Shown: piece after piece, positions 45,181-54,993 of the stretch
How the letters are laid out: each line of letters opens with the position of its first letter
Numbering within the stretch: the first letter of the stretch is position 1
From: Muribaculaceae bacterium
Lineage (GTDB): Bacteria > Bacteroidota > Bacteroidia > Bacteroidales > Muribaculaceae
Reading direction: 5' to 3'
Assembly (NCBI GenBank): GCA_022509165.1
Contig: JAFLTT010000002.1
Location: 124,001-188,000, forward strand
DNA: 64,000 nucleotides
Translations under genes and position numbers: made by a program
Notes under the pieces: model-generated
Told to the model about the DNA's origin: nothing
Database searches by the model: none
The model's input: the letters and a program-made list of their open reading frames with translations, nothing else

Positions 45181-45330
45181 ATGGCAAAGAAAACCGTGGC
45201 GTCTCTTCAAAAAGGTGAAGGACGCACCTATAGCAAGGTAATAAAGATGGAAAGGTCTCCTAAGACCGGAGCTTATGTCTTCAAAGAGGAGATGGTGCCT
45301 AATGATGCAGTGCAGGCTGCTCTTAAATAA
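45181..45330 (+). CDS. DUF4295 small basic protein
   Basis: A 49-codon gene read directly from the sequence: MAKKTVASLQKGEGRTYSKV, then IKMERSPKTGAYVFKEEMV and PNDAVQAALK. DUF4295 proteins follow rpmB-rpmG in many Bacteroidetes; a ribosome-linked role is assumed but not shown. It starts nine bases after rpmG. Confidence 0.9.
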   Translation: MAKKTVASLQKGEGRTYSKVIKMERSPKTGAYVFKEEMVPNDAVQAALK

Positions 45331-45368
45331 ATTTTGAATAAAGAACATTAGACATTCTTTAAAATAAA

Positions 45369-45399
45369 AGAGGCGGTTCATTTTTAATGAGCTGCCTCT
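45369..45399 (+). terminator. Terminator of the rpmB operon
   Basis: AGAGGC-GGTTCA and TGAGCTGCCTCT pair with one mismatch around TTTTTAA, followed by AATTATTTG. Confidence 0.55.
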
Positions 45400-45455
45400 A
45401 ATTATTTGTATTGATTATCCTCATAAATATCCCCATTAATAAATTACCCTCAAAC

Positions 45456-45539
45456 GTAGGGACGCACGGCTCGTGCGTCCGAAATAAAAGAGGGGTAAGT
45501 CATTGATTATCAGAGGACGCAAAGACCTTGCGTCCCTAC
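45456..45539. repeat. REPIN-like extragenic palindromic element
   Basis: Two hairpins, GGACGCACG-gct-CGTGCGTCC (from about 45460) and GGACGCAA-N5-TTGCGTCC (from about 45515), sit in an outer 11-bp inverted repeat GTAGGGACGCA/TGCGTCCCTAC. This is the two-headed architecture of REPINs, and sequences with this GTAGGGACGC start are widespread in Bacteroidetes intergenic regions from memory. Confidence 0.65.
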
Positions 45540-45612
45540 ATATGTCGTTTGGGATATTATTCGGGATAATTATATTTATAAAAAGAAACTTGTGAATTCT
45601 ATCCCCAATAAT

Positions 45613-46434
45613 TTAATAGGATTCCTGAGCGTTAGGGAAATCACCTTTCTTTACATCGGCGATATAGTTTTGCACGGCATCTGTCATAATGCCGGCAAGA
45701 TCGGCATATCTTCTAAGGAACCGAGGTGAGAAACCTTTGTTGATTCCCAGCATATCGTGCATCACAAGAACCTGTCCGTCTACTCCGCCTCCGGCACCGA
45801 TGCCTATAATAGGTATGGTAAGTTCTTTGGCAACCTTTGTGGCCAGTGCTGCCGGTATTTTTTCCAGCACAATTGCAAAACATCCTATCTCTTCCAGAAG
45901 ATGTGCATCGGAAATGAGCTTATCGGCTTCTTCCTTTTCTTTGGCTCTTACGTTGTAAGTGCCAAATTTATTTATACTTTGGGGGGTAAGACCCAAATGA
46001 CCCATCACCGGAATACCGGCCGAAAGAATTCTCTCTACACTTTCACGTATTTCAGCTCCACCTTCCAATTTTACCGCTTCAGCGTGGCTTTCCTTCATTA
46101 TTCTGATGGCGGAAGCTAAAGCCTCTTTGGAATTTCCCTGATAAGAGCCAAAAGGAAGGTCGACCACCACCAGGGCTCTTTTCACTGCCTTCATCACCGA
46201 TTTCGCATGATATATCATTTGGTCAAGGGTGATAGGAAGAGTGGTGATATTACCGGCCATTACATTTGAAGCCGAGTCTCCCACTAAGATTACATCCATG
46301 CCTGCCTCATCTATTATTTTAGCTGAAGAATAATCGTAAGCGGTAAGCATGGAGATTTTATCTCCGCGATGTTTCATTTCCACAAGCCTGCGGGTTGTGA
46401 CCTTTCGGGTATTGTCAACTGTATTGGTAGACAT
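45613..46434 (-). CDS. panB: 3-methyl-2-oxobutanoate hydroxymethyltransferase
   Basis: 273 residues with [42 protein letters not shown] and [14 protein letters not shown], all typical of PanB. It makes ketopantoate from 2-oxoisovalerate and methylene-THF for coenzyme A synthesis. Monocistronic; TAATTTTG on the minus strand at 46480-46487 is a probable -7 box 46 bp before the start. Confidence 0.96.
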   Translation of the reverse strand: MSTNTVDNTRKVTTRRLVEMKHRGDKISMLTAYDYSSAKIIDEAGMDVILVGDSASNVMAGNITTLPITLDQMIYHAKSVMKAVKRALVVVDLPFGSYQGNSKEALASAIRIMKESHAEAVKLEGGAEIRESVERILSAGIPVMGHLGLTPQSINKFGTYNVRAKEKEEADKLISDAHLLEEIGCFAIVLEKIPAALATKVAKELTIPIIGIGAGGGVDGQVLVMHDMLGINKGFSPRFLRRYADLAGIMTDAVQNYIADVKKGDFPNAQESY

Positions 46435-46600
46435 CTGTGATTGAATTATTATCTCCGTTTAAGGATAGCTATGAGAATGCAAAATTACACAATAAATGAA
46501 AAATATAGAAAAATAAAGTGATTGTAGCACCTGGAGTCTATCCAGTGTAGACTTATCTATCCAACTCATAAGTTTATCCAACTCATAAGGAATTAAGTTG

Positions 46601-46631
46601 TTGGAAAAAATATCTCATTGAGTTAAATTTG
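46601..46631 (+). promoter_or_regulatory. Promoter of small lipoprotein gene, with upstream 15-bp direct repeat
   Basis: TTGG (46601-46604) and TAAATTTG (46624-46631), spacer 19 bp. Upstream, TATCCAACTCATAAG occurs twice, at 46558-46572 and 46575-46589, a candidate activator or repressor site. Confidence 0.55.
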
Positions 46632-46651
46632 TGAATAAATTGATATAAGTT

Positions 46652-47170
46652 ATGAAAACAAACATTTTAAGCATTCTCGCAGTGGTTTTGTTAGCGGCAT
46701 GTAGCCATAAGGCAACCGTTTCCGATCAAAAGGCGTCAGAAGAATTTGTTCCGTCAAGAGTTGCGGGGATTGGTTCACAGGCTGTATATCCCAACGCAAC
46801 AGCATTCCGAATGAGCGGAAATTATCAAGATAACGTAGCAGTGTCGATAAATCCGGAGGGAGAATTGATATATTTCCCGGCACCTACCGATATAACAGCA
46901 GATTCCAGACCTATAGCTTTGGGAGAAGGATGGTGGCTAAACTGTCAGGGTCTGGGGCCGAATTCAGTATTTACCACTTATACTTTTGAAGAATATGCCT
47001 CCTTGCCACAGGTTCCTTCACCTGAACAGATAAAAAATGCTATCATTCCCGGAGCTAAAGTGACCGGGTTTGTGGAACTACCCATTAAATTAGGAGCCGC
47101 CATTGAAAATATAGAACTGGCTAAGAAATCTTTACCAAGGGAAGAGTCAGCACCTATTAAAGTTGACTGA
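46652..47170 (+). CDS. Small lipoprotein of unknown function
   Basis: 172 residues with lipobox VLLAACSHK. The sequence includes DNVAVSINPEGELIYFPAPT and GEGWWLNCQGLGPNSVF, likely a compact beta fold. I do not recognise the family. It has its own consensus promoter and is 81 bp from the CobW gene. Confidence 0.75.
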   Translation: MKTNILSILAVVLLAACSHKATVSDQKASEEFVPSRVAGIGSQAVYPNATAFRMSGNYQDNVAVSINPEGELIYFPAPTDITADSRPIALGEGWWLNCQGLGPNSVFTTYTFEEYASLPQVPSPEQIKNAIIPGAKVTGFVELPIKLGAAIENIELAKKSLPREESAPIKVD

Positions 47171-47195
47171 CAAAAAGGCTCTTAAATAAACCCAT

Positions 47196-47215
47196 ATTCC
47201 AAAAAATATTGGAAT
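47196..47215. promoter_or_regulatory. Inverted repeat upstream of the CobW GTPase gene
   Basis: ATTCCAA-N6-TTGGAAT, 36 bp before the start codon. A possible metalloregulator site, since His-rich CobW proteins are often zinc-regulated; the specific regulator is unknown. Confidence 0.35.
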
Positions 47216-47251
47216 TGATAATAATTCGTAAATATCAGACATTCAACTCAA

Positions 47252-48577
47252 ATGGATAAAAAGAAAGTGCCTGTTCTTTTGCTGACTGGTTATCTGGGCA
47301 GTGGAAAAACCACCTTACTCAATCGAATTCTCACTAATCGTAGGGGTATAAAATTCGCCGTAATTGTAAATGACATAGGCGAGGTGAATATTGACGCCTC
47401 TCTCATAGCCAAAGGGGGTATCGTAAGTACTAACGATGACAGTCTTGTGGCGCTCCAAAACGGATGTATTTGCTGCACATTGCAAAACGATCTTATGCAG
47501 CAGGTATCCGATATCATGAATCAGGATTTCGACTATATCGTGATTGAAGCCAGTGGGATTTGCGAACCGGAACCGATAGCACGCACACTATGCTCTATGC
47601 CCTTGATGGCCCCTGAACTGACTAAAACAGCAGAGCCCCGCCTGGATGCAATTGTATCGGTGGTCGATGCCTTGAGACTGAAAAGTGAATTTGAAAGTGG
47701 GGAAAAACTCAAGAGTAGCAAAATTGCCGAAGAGGATATAGAAAATCTGGTGATACAACAGATAGAATTCTGCAACATTATCCTTCTAAATAAGAAATCG
47801 GAAGTAAGCGCTGAAGATTTATCGCAGATAAAAGAAGTGTTAAGAGCATTGCAGCCAAAAGCGGAGATAATAGAGTGTGACTATTGCGACGTAGACCTTG
47901 ACCTTCTGCTTAACACTCATCTTTTTGACTATGAAAAGACTGTGACCTCCGCCACTTGGATTCAGGAGATAGAAAAGCCTTTGGAAGAAATAGAGGAGGA
48001 ACAGGAAAATATACATAAGGATGCCTCCCATAATGATCACCATGAACATGGTCATCATCATCATGAACATGGGGAACATGATCATCATCATGAACACGGG
48101 GAACATGATCACCATCATGAAGAAGACCACAAGGATTGTGACCATGAACATGGGGTGTGCCATCATCATCACCACCATCACCATCACGATGGGGGTGAAA
48201 CTGAAGAATACGGCATAGGCACATTCGTATATTATCGTCGTGAACCATTTGATATCAATAAATTCGACTGGTTTGTTGGTCAGAAATGGCCTTCAAGTAT
48301 CATAAGGGCAAAAGGCATCTGTTATTTCAGCGACCAAAAGGATATGTCGTATATGTTCGAACAAGCCGGCGTACAAAAGAAACTGACTGAAGCCGGCAAA
48401 TGGTATGCCACGGCCCCTCAGGATGAGCTTGAGGAACTCCTTGCAAGGGATCCGGGCTTAATGAAAGATTGGGATCCGGAATATGGCGACAGGATGCAGA
48501 AAATAGTTTTCATAGGAAAAGATATGGATCGGCAAGAGATCACGAGACTGCTTGATTCATGCACAGAGAAAAAATAA
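47252..48577 (+). CDS. CobW/COG0523 family GTPase with His-rich metal-binding linker
   Basis: 441 residues. The G3E GTPase domain has Walker A GYLGSGKTTLLN, the metal motif GCICCTLQ (CxCC), ASGICEPEPIA and a degenerate NKxD (LLNKKSEV). A long linker of about 60 residues (near 250-320) is mostly His, Asp and Glu, in repeats of HEHGHHHHEHGEHDHHHEHG type. The C-terminal CobW_C domain follows. Such proteins hand metals, often zinc, to client enzymes under scarcity. Confidence 0.9.
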   Translation: MDKKKVPVLLLTGYLGSGKTTLLNRILTNRRGIKFAVIVNDIGEVNIDASLIAKGGIVSTNDDSLVALQNGCICCTLQNDLMQQVSDIMNQDFDYIVIEASGICEPEPIARTLCSMPLMAPELTKTAEPRLDAIVSVVDALRLKSEFESGEKLKSSKIAEEDIENLVIQQIEFCNIILLNKKSEVSAEDLSQIKEVLRALQPKAEIIECDYCDVDLDLLLNTHLFDYEKTVTSATWIQEIEKPLEEIEEEQENIHKDASHNDHHEHGHHHHEHGEHDHHHEHGEHDHHHEEDHKDCDHEHGVCHHHHHHHHHDGGETEEYGIGTFVYYRREPFDINKFDWFVGQKWPSSIIRAKGICYFSDQKDMSYMFEQAGVQKKLTEAGKWYATAPQDELEELLARDPGLMKDWDPEYGDRMQKIVFIGKDMDRQEITRLLDSCTEKK

Positions 48578-48700
48578 ATGTGCGGCACATTTCTACTGAT
48601 TTTGTGCACTTATTTATTTAAAAGTCAATATTTTAATAAAAAATAAAGTATTCCGGGTCAAGAAGTGACAAAAAGATAAATTTTATTGAAAATATTATAT

Positions 48701-48708
48701 AACTTTGT
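48701..48708 (+). promoter_or_regulatory. -7 box of the acyl-CoA synthetase gene
   Basis: TAACTTTG, 27 bp before the ATG at 48735; -33 element weak. Confidence 0.45.
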
Positions 48709-48734
48709 CACCGTAACAGGTAAACTTAAGGATT

Positions 48735-50396
48735 ATGAAACAGTACATGACTGAATTGTCTGACAAGACCATAGGTCAATGGCTTGAAAAATGGGCGCAG
48801 GAAACTCCCGACAGAGAATATATAATATTTTCAGACCGTGATCTGAGGTGGAGTTTCAAAGTATTCAATGACAGGGTTGACCGTCTGGCTAAAGGCCTGA
48901 TGACAATCGGAGTCAAAAAAGGCACCCATGTAGGAATCTGGGCAAGCAATGTACCCGACTGGGTCACCATGTTTTTTGCGTGTTCAAAAATTGGTGCCAT
49001 AACTATCACAGTCAATACCAATTTCAAAAAATATGAGGCTGAAGACCTTATGAGGAAATCGGATATGGAAGTGCTGTGTATTATCGATCATGAAAAGGAA
49101 AACAATTTCCTTGACATGACCTATAAAATACTTCCCGAACTGAAGACCCAGGAAAGAGGTCATCTTCAAAGCAAGACCCTGCCTCATATGAAGACTGTGA
49201 TACATCTTGGTTCAGAGCCTCATAGAGGCATGTATACCTTGTATGAATTGATGACCATGGGTTGGGCAGTGACCGATGAGGAATATCAGAAGGCTAAAGA
49301 TGCATGCAACTGTTATGACGCCATAAATATACAATACACAAGCGGAACAACCGGATTTCCCAAAGGAGCTACCTTATCTCATTTCGGGATTTGTAACAAC
49401 GGCTATCTGACGGGTGTACATCTTGACTTTGATAAAGATACACGCCTTTGCGTATGCGTGCCTTTATTCCATTGCTTCGGTCTGGTGTTGGGAATATTGA
49501 ATTGTGTGGTTCACGGATGTGCCATGGTAATAGTGGAAAGGTTTGATCCGCTACTTGTCCTTGCCTGCATACATAAAGAGAAATGCACGGCATTATATGG
49601 TGTGCCGACCATGTATATCAGTATGCTCAACCATCCTATGTTTGATATCTTCGATCTTACCAGTCTGCATGCAGGTATTATGGCAGGTGCCTTATGTCCG
49701 GTGCCTTTGATGCAGGAGGTGGAGGAGAAAATGCACATGATCGTAACAAGTGAATATGGTCTCACGGAAGCCTCACCGGGAATGACGCAGAGTCGCTGGG
49801 ATGATCCGGAAGAAGTCCGTTTCCATACAGTGGGACGTGAATTCGAACATTGTGAAGTGAAAGTGCTTGATCCTGATGGCAACGAATGTCCTGACGGAGT
49901 GGAGGGTGAGATGTGTAATAGAGGCTACAACAACATGCTTGGCTATTACAACGATCCTGAGGCTACCGCACAACTTATTGACAAAAACAACTGGTTGCAT
50001 TCAGGCGATCTCGGATATAAGGATGAAAATGGAAATTTCCGTATCACAGGCCGTATCAAAGATATGATAATCCGAGGAGGAGAGAATATCTATCCAAGCG
50101 AAATAGAAACCTTCATCCAGACCATGCCTGAGGTTAAGATTGTACAGGTGGTGGGAATACCATCAAAAAAATACGGAGAAACCGTAGGAGCCTTTATTAT
50201 GCTGAATGAAGGCTGCCATCTGCATGAATCTGATGTGAAGGACTATTGCAAAGACCAGATTGCGCGTTATAAGATTCCGAAATATATATTTTTCGTAGAT
50301 GAGTTCCCTCTTACCGGAAGCGGAAAGATACAGAAATTCAAATTGCGGGAGATAGCCCAGAAACTGCTTGCAGAGAAGGGTGTTACAATAGAATAA
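48735..50396 (+). CDS. AMP-binding acyl-CoA synthetase
   Basis: 553 residues of the ANL superfamily. P-loop-like YTSGTTGFPKGATLSH, SEYGLTEASPGMT, the hinge region GYKDENGNFRITGRIKDMII, RGGENIYPSEIE and the C-terminal catalytic Lys in LTGSGKIQKFKLRE are all present. It activates a fatty or carboxylic acid to acyl-AMP and acyl-CoA; chain length cannot be told. Monocistronic with its own terminator. Confidence 0.93.
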   Translation: MKQYMTELSDKTIGQWLEKWAQETPDREYIIFSDRDLRWSFKVFNDRVDRLAKGLMTIGVKKGTHVGIWASNVPDWVTMFFACSKIGAITITVNTNFKKYEAEDLMRKSDMEVLCIIDHEKENNFLDMTYKILPELKTQERGHLQSKTLPHMKTVIHLGSEPHRGMYTLYELMTMGWAVTDEEYQKAKDACNCYDAINIQYTSGTTGFPKGATLSHFGICNNGYLTGVHLDFDKDTRLCVCVPLFHCFGLVLGILNCVVHGCAMVIVERFDPLLVLACIHKEKCTALYGVPTMYISMLNHPMFDIFDLTSLHAGIMAGALCPVPLMQEVEEKMHMIVTSEYGLTEASPGMTQSRWDDPEEVRFHTVGREFEHCEVKVLDPDGNECPDGVEGEMCNRGYNNMLGYYNDPEATAQLIDKNNWLHSGDLGYKDENGNFRITGRIKDMIIRGGENIYPSEIETFIQTMPEVKIVQVVGIPSKKYGETVGAFIMLNEGCHLHESDVKDYCKDQIARYKIPKYIFFVDEFPLTGSGKIQKFKLREIAQKLLAEKGVTIE

Positions 50397-50434
50397 TACC
50401 TTCAGAATACAAGAATATTTCAAGATAAAAAGAG

Positions 50435-50463
50435 AGAGCCGCGGGGTTGATTTCCGCGGCTCT
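50435..50463. terminator. Bidirectional intrinsic terminator
   Basis: AGAGCCGCGG (50435-50444) and CCGCGGCTCT (50454-50463), a perfect 10-bp stem, followed by TAATTTT on the plus strand and TTTTT on the minus strand; separates the synthetase gene from the acid-resistance cluster. Confidence 0.8.
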
Positions 50464-50512
50464 TAATTTTGCAGTTAATTGTATTGATCTGATATGCTTC
50501 TTGGATAAATTA

Positions 50513-51994
50513 TCAATAATAAGATTTATCTACTGTGAAAGCAAACTTCTTACGGAACAGGAATGTAATCAAAGTATAAGCAATCACAAGGACGAAACTC
50601 AGACTGAAAGCAAAGGTGTTTTCATCTCTAACGTGAAATAGTTTGCTGATACCACTGATAACGAAAGGTTGTACTGCAATGGCAAGATAGTTGGCCGTAA
50701 GCACGAAGGCCAGAGCCAAAGTAACTTTCGCAGGGTTAGTAACAGTATAGCTGGCCTTATCATAAAGCATCGGCTGACATATACCGTATCCAAGACCGGT
50801 GAATGCTGCTCCAACATACATAGCCCATTCCTGACGTACGAAAACGAATAGTCCGAGTCCGATCAGCATCATCAGGGCTGTCCAGAAGAATGTGTCGGCC
50901 TTTAATCTCTTTATGAACCAGGGTAGAATATAACCCGGAATAAGTACAAACAGGAAGAAAATGGCAGTTACAATTCCCGCAATACCGCTTGACCATCCTA
51001 ATTGCTGGGTCAATTGCGAACAATAGTTGGTGATGGCAATTGAAGTGAAAGTAACAAAGAAGTATACAGCTATAAGGCCCCATATTCTCCCTACATTGAA
51101 ACCACCATCTACAGTTTCTTCTTGCACCACCGGAATTTGTGTGGTCTTATCTGTTATTTGGGCAGTAGTGGGAATAAGTTTGTCAGCATCTTCTGTCAGC
51201 TGTTGTGCTTTTTCCGTGAGTTGGTCTACTTCATCTTGTGTTGCATTACAAGAAGTAGGAGATCCGGTCTGCTGCTTTATAGGGGAAGAAGTCTGGGGTT
51301 GAGAGGTAACCGCAGTCTGCGTCTGGACACTGGTATTTTCAGTTGCCTGAGTTATAGCTTTCTCAGCTTGTTGCTCTTCAAGTTTCTCGTCTTGTTTTGC
51401 CGTGGCATAGATACCGGGCACATTCTTAAGTCCGATAGAGAAGATCAAAGGAATACCGGCAGCCAGATAAACTATAAATGGTAAGTGCCAGTTTCTGCCT
51501 GTGATTAGCCAACCTACCACGAAGGTAGCGATAACCACGGTGGAGTTCGAGATACCCGATTGCCAGCCCATCTGCTTCATCCTGTATTTTCCGGCGAATG
51601 TATCAGCTATAAGACCGGTGGAAAAAGGAATCAACAAGCCGGCAGCGCATCCAAGAAGACAACTGATTATAATAAGAGAATTCATGTCTCCGGCAAACAG
51701 ATACCATATAGCACATCCGCAATATAGAATCAGCGCACCCACTATAATCGGTATCTTATGTTTGGCTTCCGAAAGTTTTCCCGACAAAAGCACAAACGGA
51801 ATAATAAGGAAGTTGGGCAACGTTGTAAGTAACTGCACCTCCAGTTCAGGAGCATGAAGAATCTCTTTCAACTTTCCTTCCATAGGTGCAACAGCAAGTC
51901 CGGGAAGGTTTACAATAAGAGATATAGACATGATGGCGAGATACGTCATCAATGTTATCGGCGCTTTTCCAGTTTTAACCATACCAGTGAGCAA
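50513..51994 (-). CDS. MFS transporter with charged central linker, end of the acid-resistance cluster
   Basis: 493 residues, 12 probable membrane helices split by a central soluble linker (about 200-295) rich in Q, T, E and K, including VDQLTEKAQQLTEDADKLIP. The N-terminal half (ISLIVNLPGLAVAP, EVQLLTTLPNFLIIPFVLLS) closely parallels the MFS at 57942, so the two are paralogues. It lies 37 bp downstream of gadC and probably shares its transcript. Substrate unknown. Confidence 0.85.
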   Translation of the reverse strand: MLTGMVKTGKAPITLMTYLAIMSISLIVNLPGLAVAPMEGKLKEILHAPELEVQLLTTLPNFLIIPFVLLSGKLSEAKHKIPIIVGALILYCGCAIWYLFAGDMNSLIIISCLLGCAAGLLIPFSTGLIADTFAGKYRMKQMGWQSGISNSTVVIATFVVGWLITGRNWHLPFIVYLAAGIPLIFSIGLKNVPGIYATAKQDEKLEEQQAEKAITQATENTSVQTQTAVTSQPQTSSPIKQQTGSPTSCNATQDEVDQLTEKAQQLTEDADKLIPTTAQITDKTTQIPVVQEETVDGGFNVGRIWGLIAVYFFVTFTSIAITNYCSQLTQQLGWSSGIAGIVTAIFFLFVLIPGYILPWFIKRLKADTFFWTALMMLIGLGLFVFVRQEWAMYVGAAFTGLGYGICQPMLYDKASYTVTNPAKVTLALAFVLTANYLAIAVQPFVISGISKLFHVRDENTFAFSLSFVLVIAYTLITFLFRKKFAFTVDKSYY

Positions 51995-52031
51995 TTAGGA
52001 TTATGATAGATTAAGGTTTAAGGTAGAGGGT

Positions 52032-53837
52032 CTATTTTGCAGGCGGAGGTACATCTTTTTGTTGTGCCTCATCCTGAGGAGTAGGAGGTAGAGTATTAGA
52101 CTCTGCAACATTAGTCTGCGTATCGGCTGGTTTTTCCACAGCTGTTGAAGCAGATGATGGCTGGGCCTGCAGGGTTGTTGGAGAGGCCGAGGTCTGAACA
52201 GTTGCTTCCGCGGATACGGTATGATCATTAGCGGAAGTTGCCTGGTTATGGCCACTAAATAGTTTATGATGCTGGGTAGCCGCGGCAGCTGAAGCTTCCT
52301 CTAATTGTTCCTGTTCGGCCTCAAACTGAGCGGCAGCAGCAGCCAACTGAGCTTGAGCTTGCGGAGATTTATCCCAATGGAAAGGTACGAATGCATTTCC
52401 TGGAGTAAGCCATGATGCTTTCTTGTAGTGGAGAATTATAAAGGGCAAAACCGTGAAGATTATGGTGCCTAAGATGAGCACGGTGAACCAAACTGCGTTG
52501 GATCCCATAGCAATCTGACCCGGAGGGAAGAAACTGAAGACGAAGGCCACAGCACTACTTACAAAACCGGCACCGGCCACACACCACAACCACCAGTTGC
52601 CTTTTTTACCTACACGGAATGGACGTTTTGCATTCGGCATGGTGTAACGCAAGCGAAGTATAGAAGCAAACATGAGTAGATACACTATCAGATAGAGAAT
52701 ACAGGTGAGCTGAGAAAGAATCTGATAGAAACTCTGCACAGAAGGCATAAGAACCATGATGAACGCGAGAGCTGTAGTAGCCAAGCCCTGCACGTATAAC
52801 ATGTGGCTCTGAACGCCATATTTATTTGATTTCTGGAAGAATTTGGGAAGATAACCGGCCTGACCCACAGCAAAGACACCTTTGGAGGGACCGGCTACCC
52901 ATGTCAGCACTTCAGCGAGCACACCACCTGCCAGGGCAATTGCAATGATGGGTGAGAACCATCTGAAGTGAAGTGCACTGAAATATCTGTCGAAACCCTG
53001 AAGAAGACTCTGTACCAGGTTGATATCTTTTACAGGAAGTATCACACCGAGTGCGTATGTACCGAGTATGAAGATGGCCACAGTGGCAAATGTACCGATA
53101 ATAATGGCCTTCGGATAATTTTTCGTAGGATTCTTGATGTCTCTTACGTGGACACCACTCATTTCCATACCCGCATAGAAAAGGAAGATGGAAACCGCAA
53201 AGATAATATTATTGAAATTTGAAAAGTCGGGAATAAAACTGCCATGCCAGTCCATTTGCGACGGCTGGCCTATAGCCATGTATATAATGGCCAGTACCAC
53301 AAGAATAAATACAGGTATGATGGTACCCACAAGACCGCCGATTTTCGACACTTTTCCTACCCACCCCATTCCTCGTAGAGATATAAGGGTGGCCAACCAG
53401 TAAATTGCCAATACAACGCATATCGTATACCACTTGTTGGCTGCCAGATGGGAATCGTAGATATGGTCCATTCCAATAAATGCCAAGGCCACGGCGCCAA
53501 ATGTCAATACTGTTGGATACCAGATGGTACTTTCAATCCATTGGAGCCAGATCCCGAGGAATCCGAGTTTTTCACCATAGGCCTCACCAACCCAACGGAA
53601 CATACCGCCCTGCTGATAAGGGAACATGGCCGCAAACTCGGCTGCAACGAGCGACACCGGAGCCAGGAAAACTATACCGGCGAGTATATAATAGAAAGCT
53701 GAACTGACACCGTATTCTGCTTCTGCCGGTAGACCACGAAGAGATACTACTGCCACGATGTTCATTATCACCAGAGTGAAAACACCCATCTTTGCTGCGC
53801 CTTTGGCGGGGGCTTGGGGTTTAGCGGTTGTTGCCAT
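52032..53837 (-). CDS. gadC: Glutamate/GABA antiporter (APC family)
   Basis: 601 residues. The first about 480 form a 12-helix APC transporter: FTLVIMNIVAVVSLRGLP, FPYQQGGMFRWVGEAYG and GMEMSGVHVRDIKNP match the glutamate:GABA antiporter family. In E. coli GadC, a C-terminal plug closes the channel at neutral pH. Here the C-terminal about 110 residues are different: Ala/Gln/Thr/Pro-rich and ending DVPPPAK. It swaps external glutamate for the GABA made by the decarboxylase. 48 bp downstream of glsA. Confidence 0.88.
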   Translation of the reverse strand: MATTAKPQAPAKGAAKMGVFTLVIMNIVAVVSLRGLPAEAEYGVSSAFYYILAGIVFLAPVSLVAAEFAAMFPYQQGGMFRWVGEAYGEKLGFLGIWLQWIESTIWYPTVLTFGAVALAFIGMDHIYDSHLAANKWYTICVVLAIYWLATLISLRGMGWVGKVSKIGGLVGTIIPVFILVVLAIIYMAIGQPSQMDWHGSFIPDFSNFNNIIFAVSIFLFYAGMEMSGVHVRDIKNPTKNYPKAIIIGTFATVAIFILGTYALGVILPVKDINLVQSLLQGFDRYFSALHFRWFSPIIAIALAGGVLAEVLTWVAGPSKGVFAVGQAGYLPKFFQKSNKYGVQSHMLYVQGLATTALAFIMVLMPSVQSFYQILSQLTCILYLIVYLLMFASILRLRYTMPNAKRPFRVGKKGNWWLWCVAGAGFVSSAVAFVFSFFPPGQIAMGSNAVWFTVLILGTIIFTVLPFIILHYKKASWLTPGNAFVPFHWDKSPQAQAQLAAAAAQFEAEQEQLEEASAAAATQHHKLFSGHNQATSANDHTVSAEATVQTSASPTTLQAQPSSASTAVEKPADTQTNVAESNTLPPTPQDEAQQKDVPPPAK

Positions 53838-53885
53838 ATAGAAAAAGTTTAATTGCGGGTTGATTATAGTGGATTAAAATCCGGA

Positions 53886-54854
53886 TTAGTCACTAATGAT
53901 CTTGACGGTATCTCCTTTAAATATGCCTAAGTCAAGTTTATTCATGAAAGCCTTTATAACGGCTTGAGCCTTTACGGAATTGCCGGCATCATCGAGTGGT
54001 GGAGCGAAGGCGGCGATGCCAAAGAGTCCGGGCATCACACCCATTACACCACCTCCCACACCGGTTTTGGCCGGTATGCCTGATTCATAAAGCCAGTCGC
54101 CGGTGTGCTGATAGAACCCAACGCTTGCTATCATAGAAGTGATTTTTGGAGAAATCTCCGGATCATATACTTGAAGCTTTGTTACCGGATTTAGACCATT
54201 GTTGGCAATTGTAGCTCCCATTATTGCCAGTTGGGAAGAAGTAATTCCCAGAGAGCATTGACGGGTATAGAGATCGAGACTGATGTCTACGTTATCATAG
54301 ATTCGGTTGTATTGTTTCAGAAGCCATGCAATTGAATGATTCTTGAAGTTTGTGGCTGTCTCACTTTCATAAAGTTCATCCAAAAGAACTGCCTCCGAGC
54401 CACAGAGCTCAGCTATATTTTTAGTTATGGCTTTCCATTTATCTTCTGAATCGCCCTGAGGAGCCACCAACGAGCAAGCGGCAATCGCACCTGCATTCAC
54501 CAGAGGGGTGGAAGGATGGTCATTTTCCAATAATAAGGCGAAAATGGAATTGAAGGGCAGCCCGGTAGCGTCAGCACCTATTTTTTCCAGCACTCCCTTA
54601 GGTGTATGCTGTATCATTGCCAGGATTGCAGTTGGAACTTTCGACACTGATTCGATTCCGAATTTATATTCGGTATCGCCAATATTGATAGAAGTGCCAT
54701 CTGTCAAAGTTACACTGAGGCCAAACAGATTAGGATCTATATTGGCCAGGAAGGGAATGTAATTGGCATTCTTACCACCTGTAAGGTCTTTTACCTCATT
54801 ATACGCGCTCTGAGCAGCCGCTTTTATTTCAGATATTTTAATTTCCTTTTCCAC
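53886..54854 (-). CDS. glsA: Glutaminase (GlsA family)
   Basis: 322 residues of the serine-dependent beta-lactamase-like glutaminase family: FGIESVSKVPTAI (catalytic Ser-x-x-Lys), NPLVNAGAIA-type PLVNAGAIAACSL, and GGGVMGVMPGLFGIAAFAPP. It releases ammonia from glutamine, itself raising pH, and supplies glutamate to the decarboxylase. A terminator lies between it and gadB, so its expression may depend on partial readthrough. Confidence 0.95.
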   Translation of the reverse strand: MEKEIKISEIKAAAQSAYNEVKDLTGGKNANYIPFLANIDPNLFGLSVTLTDGTSINIGDTEYKFGIESVSKVPTAILAMIQHTPKGVLEKIGADATGLPFNSIFALLLENDHPSTPLVNAGAIAACSLVAPQGDSEDKWKAITKNIAELCGSEAVLLDELYESETATNFKNHSIAWLLKQYNRIYDNVDISLDLYTRQCSLGITSSQLAIMGATIANNGLNPVTKLQVYDPEISPKITSMIASVGFYQHTGDWLYESGIPAKTGVGGGVMGVMPGLFGIAAFAPPLDDAGNSVKAQAVIKAFMNKLDLGIFKGDTVKIISD

Positions 54855-54889
54855 CTTGATGTTATTAAATATGATTTTTTAAATAAAAA

Positions 54890-54919
54890 ATGACAGTCCG
54901 GAGTAGCCCGGGCTGTCAT
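54890..54919 (-). terminator. Terminator between gadB and glsA
   Basis: ATGACAG and CTGTCAT arms with further CCGG pairing inside, followed on the minus strand by TTTTTTATTT. No separate promoter for glsA is evident in the 35 bp after it, so readthrough is likely. Confidence 0.7.
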
Positions 54920-54993
54920 TATAACAATGAATTAATATTATTGGTTTATAAATAATCTGTATGAAGGATTAATTTATCAATAATTTTGAACAT

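Noticed and set aside
48021..48218. Methionine/isoleucine-rich frames around 47840-48250
   Set aside because: These are shadow frames of the His-rich repeats of the CobW gene.
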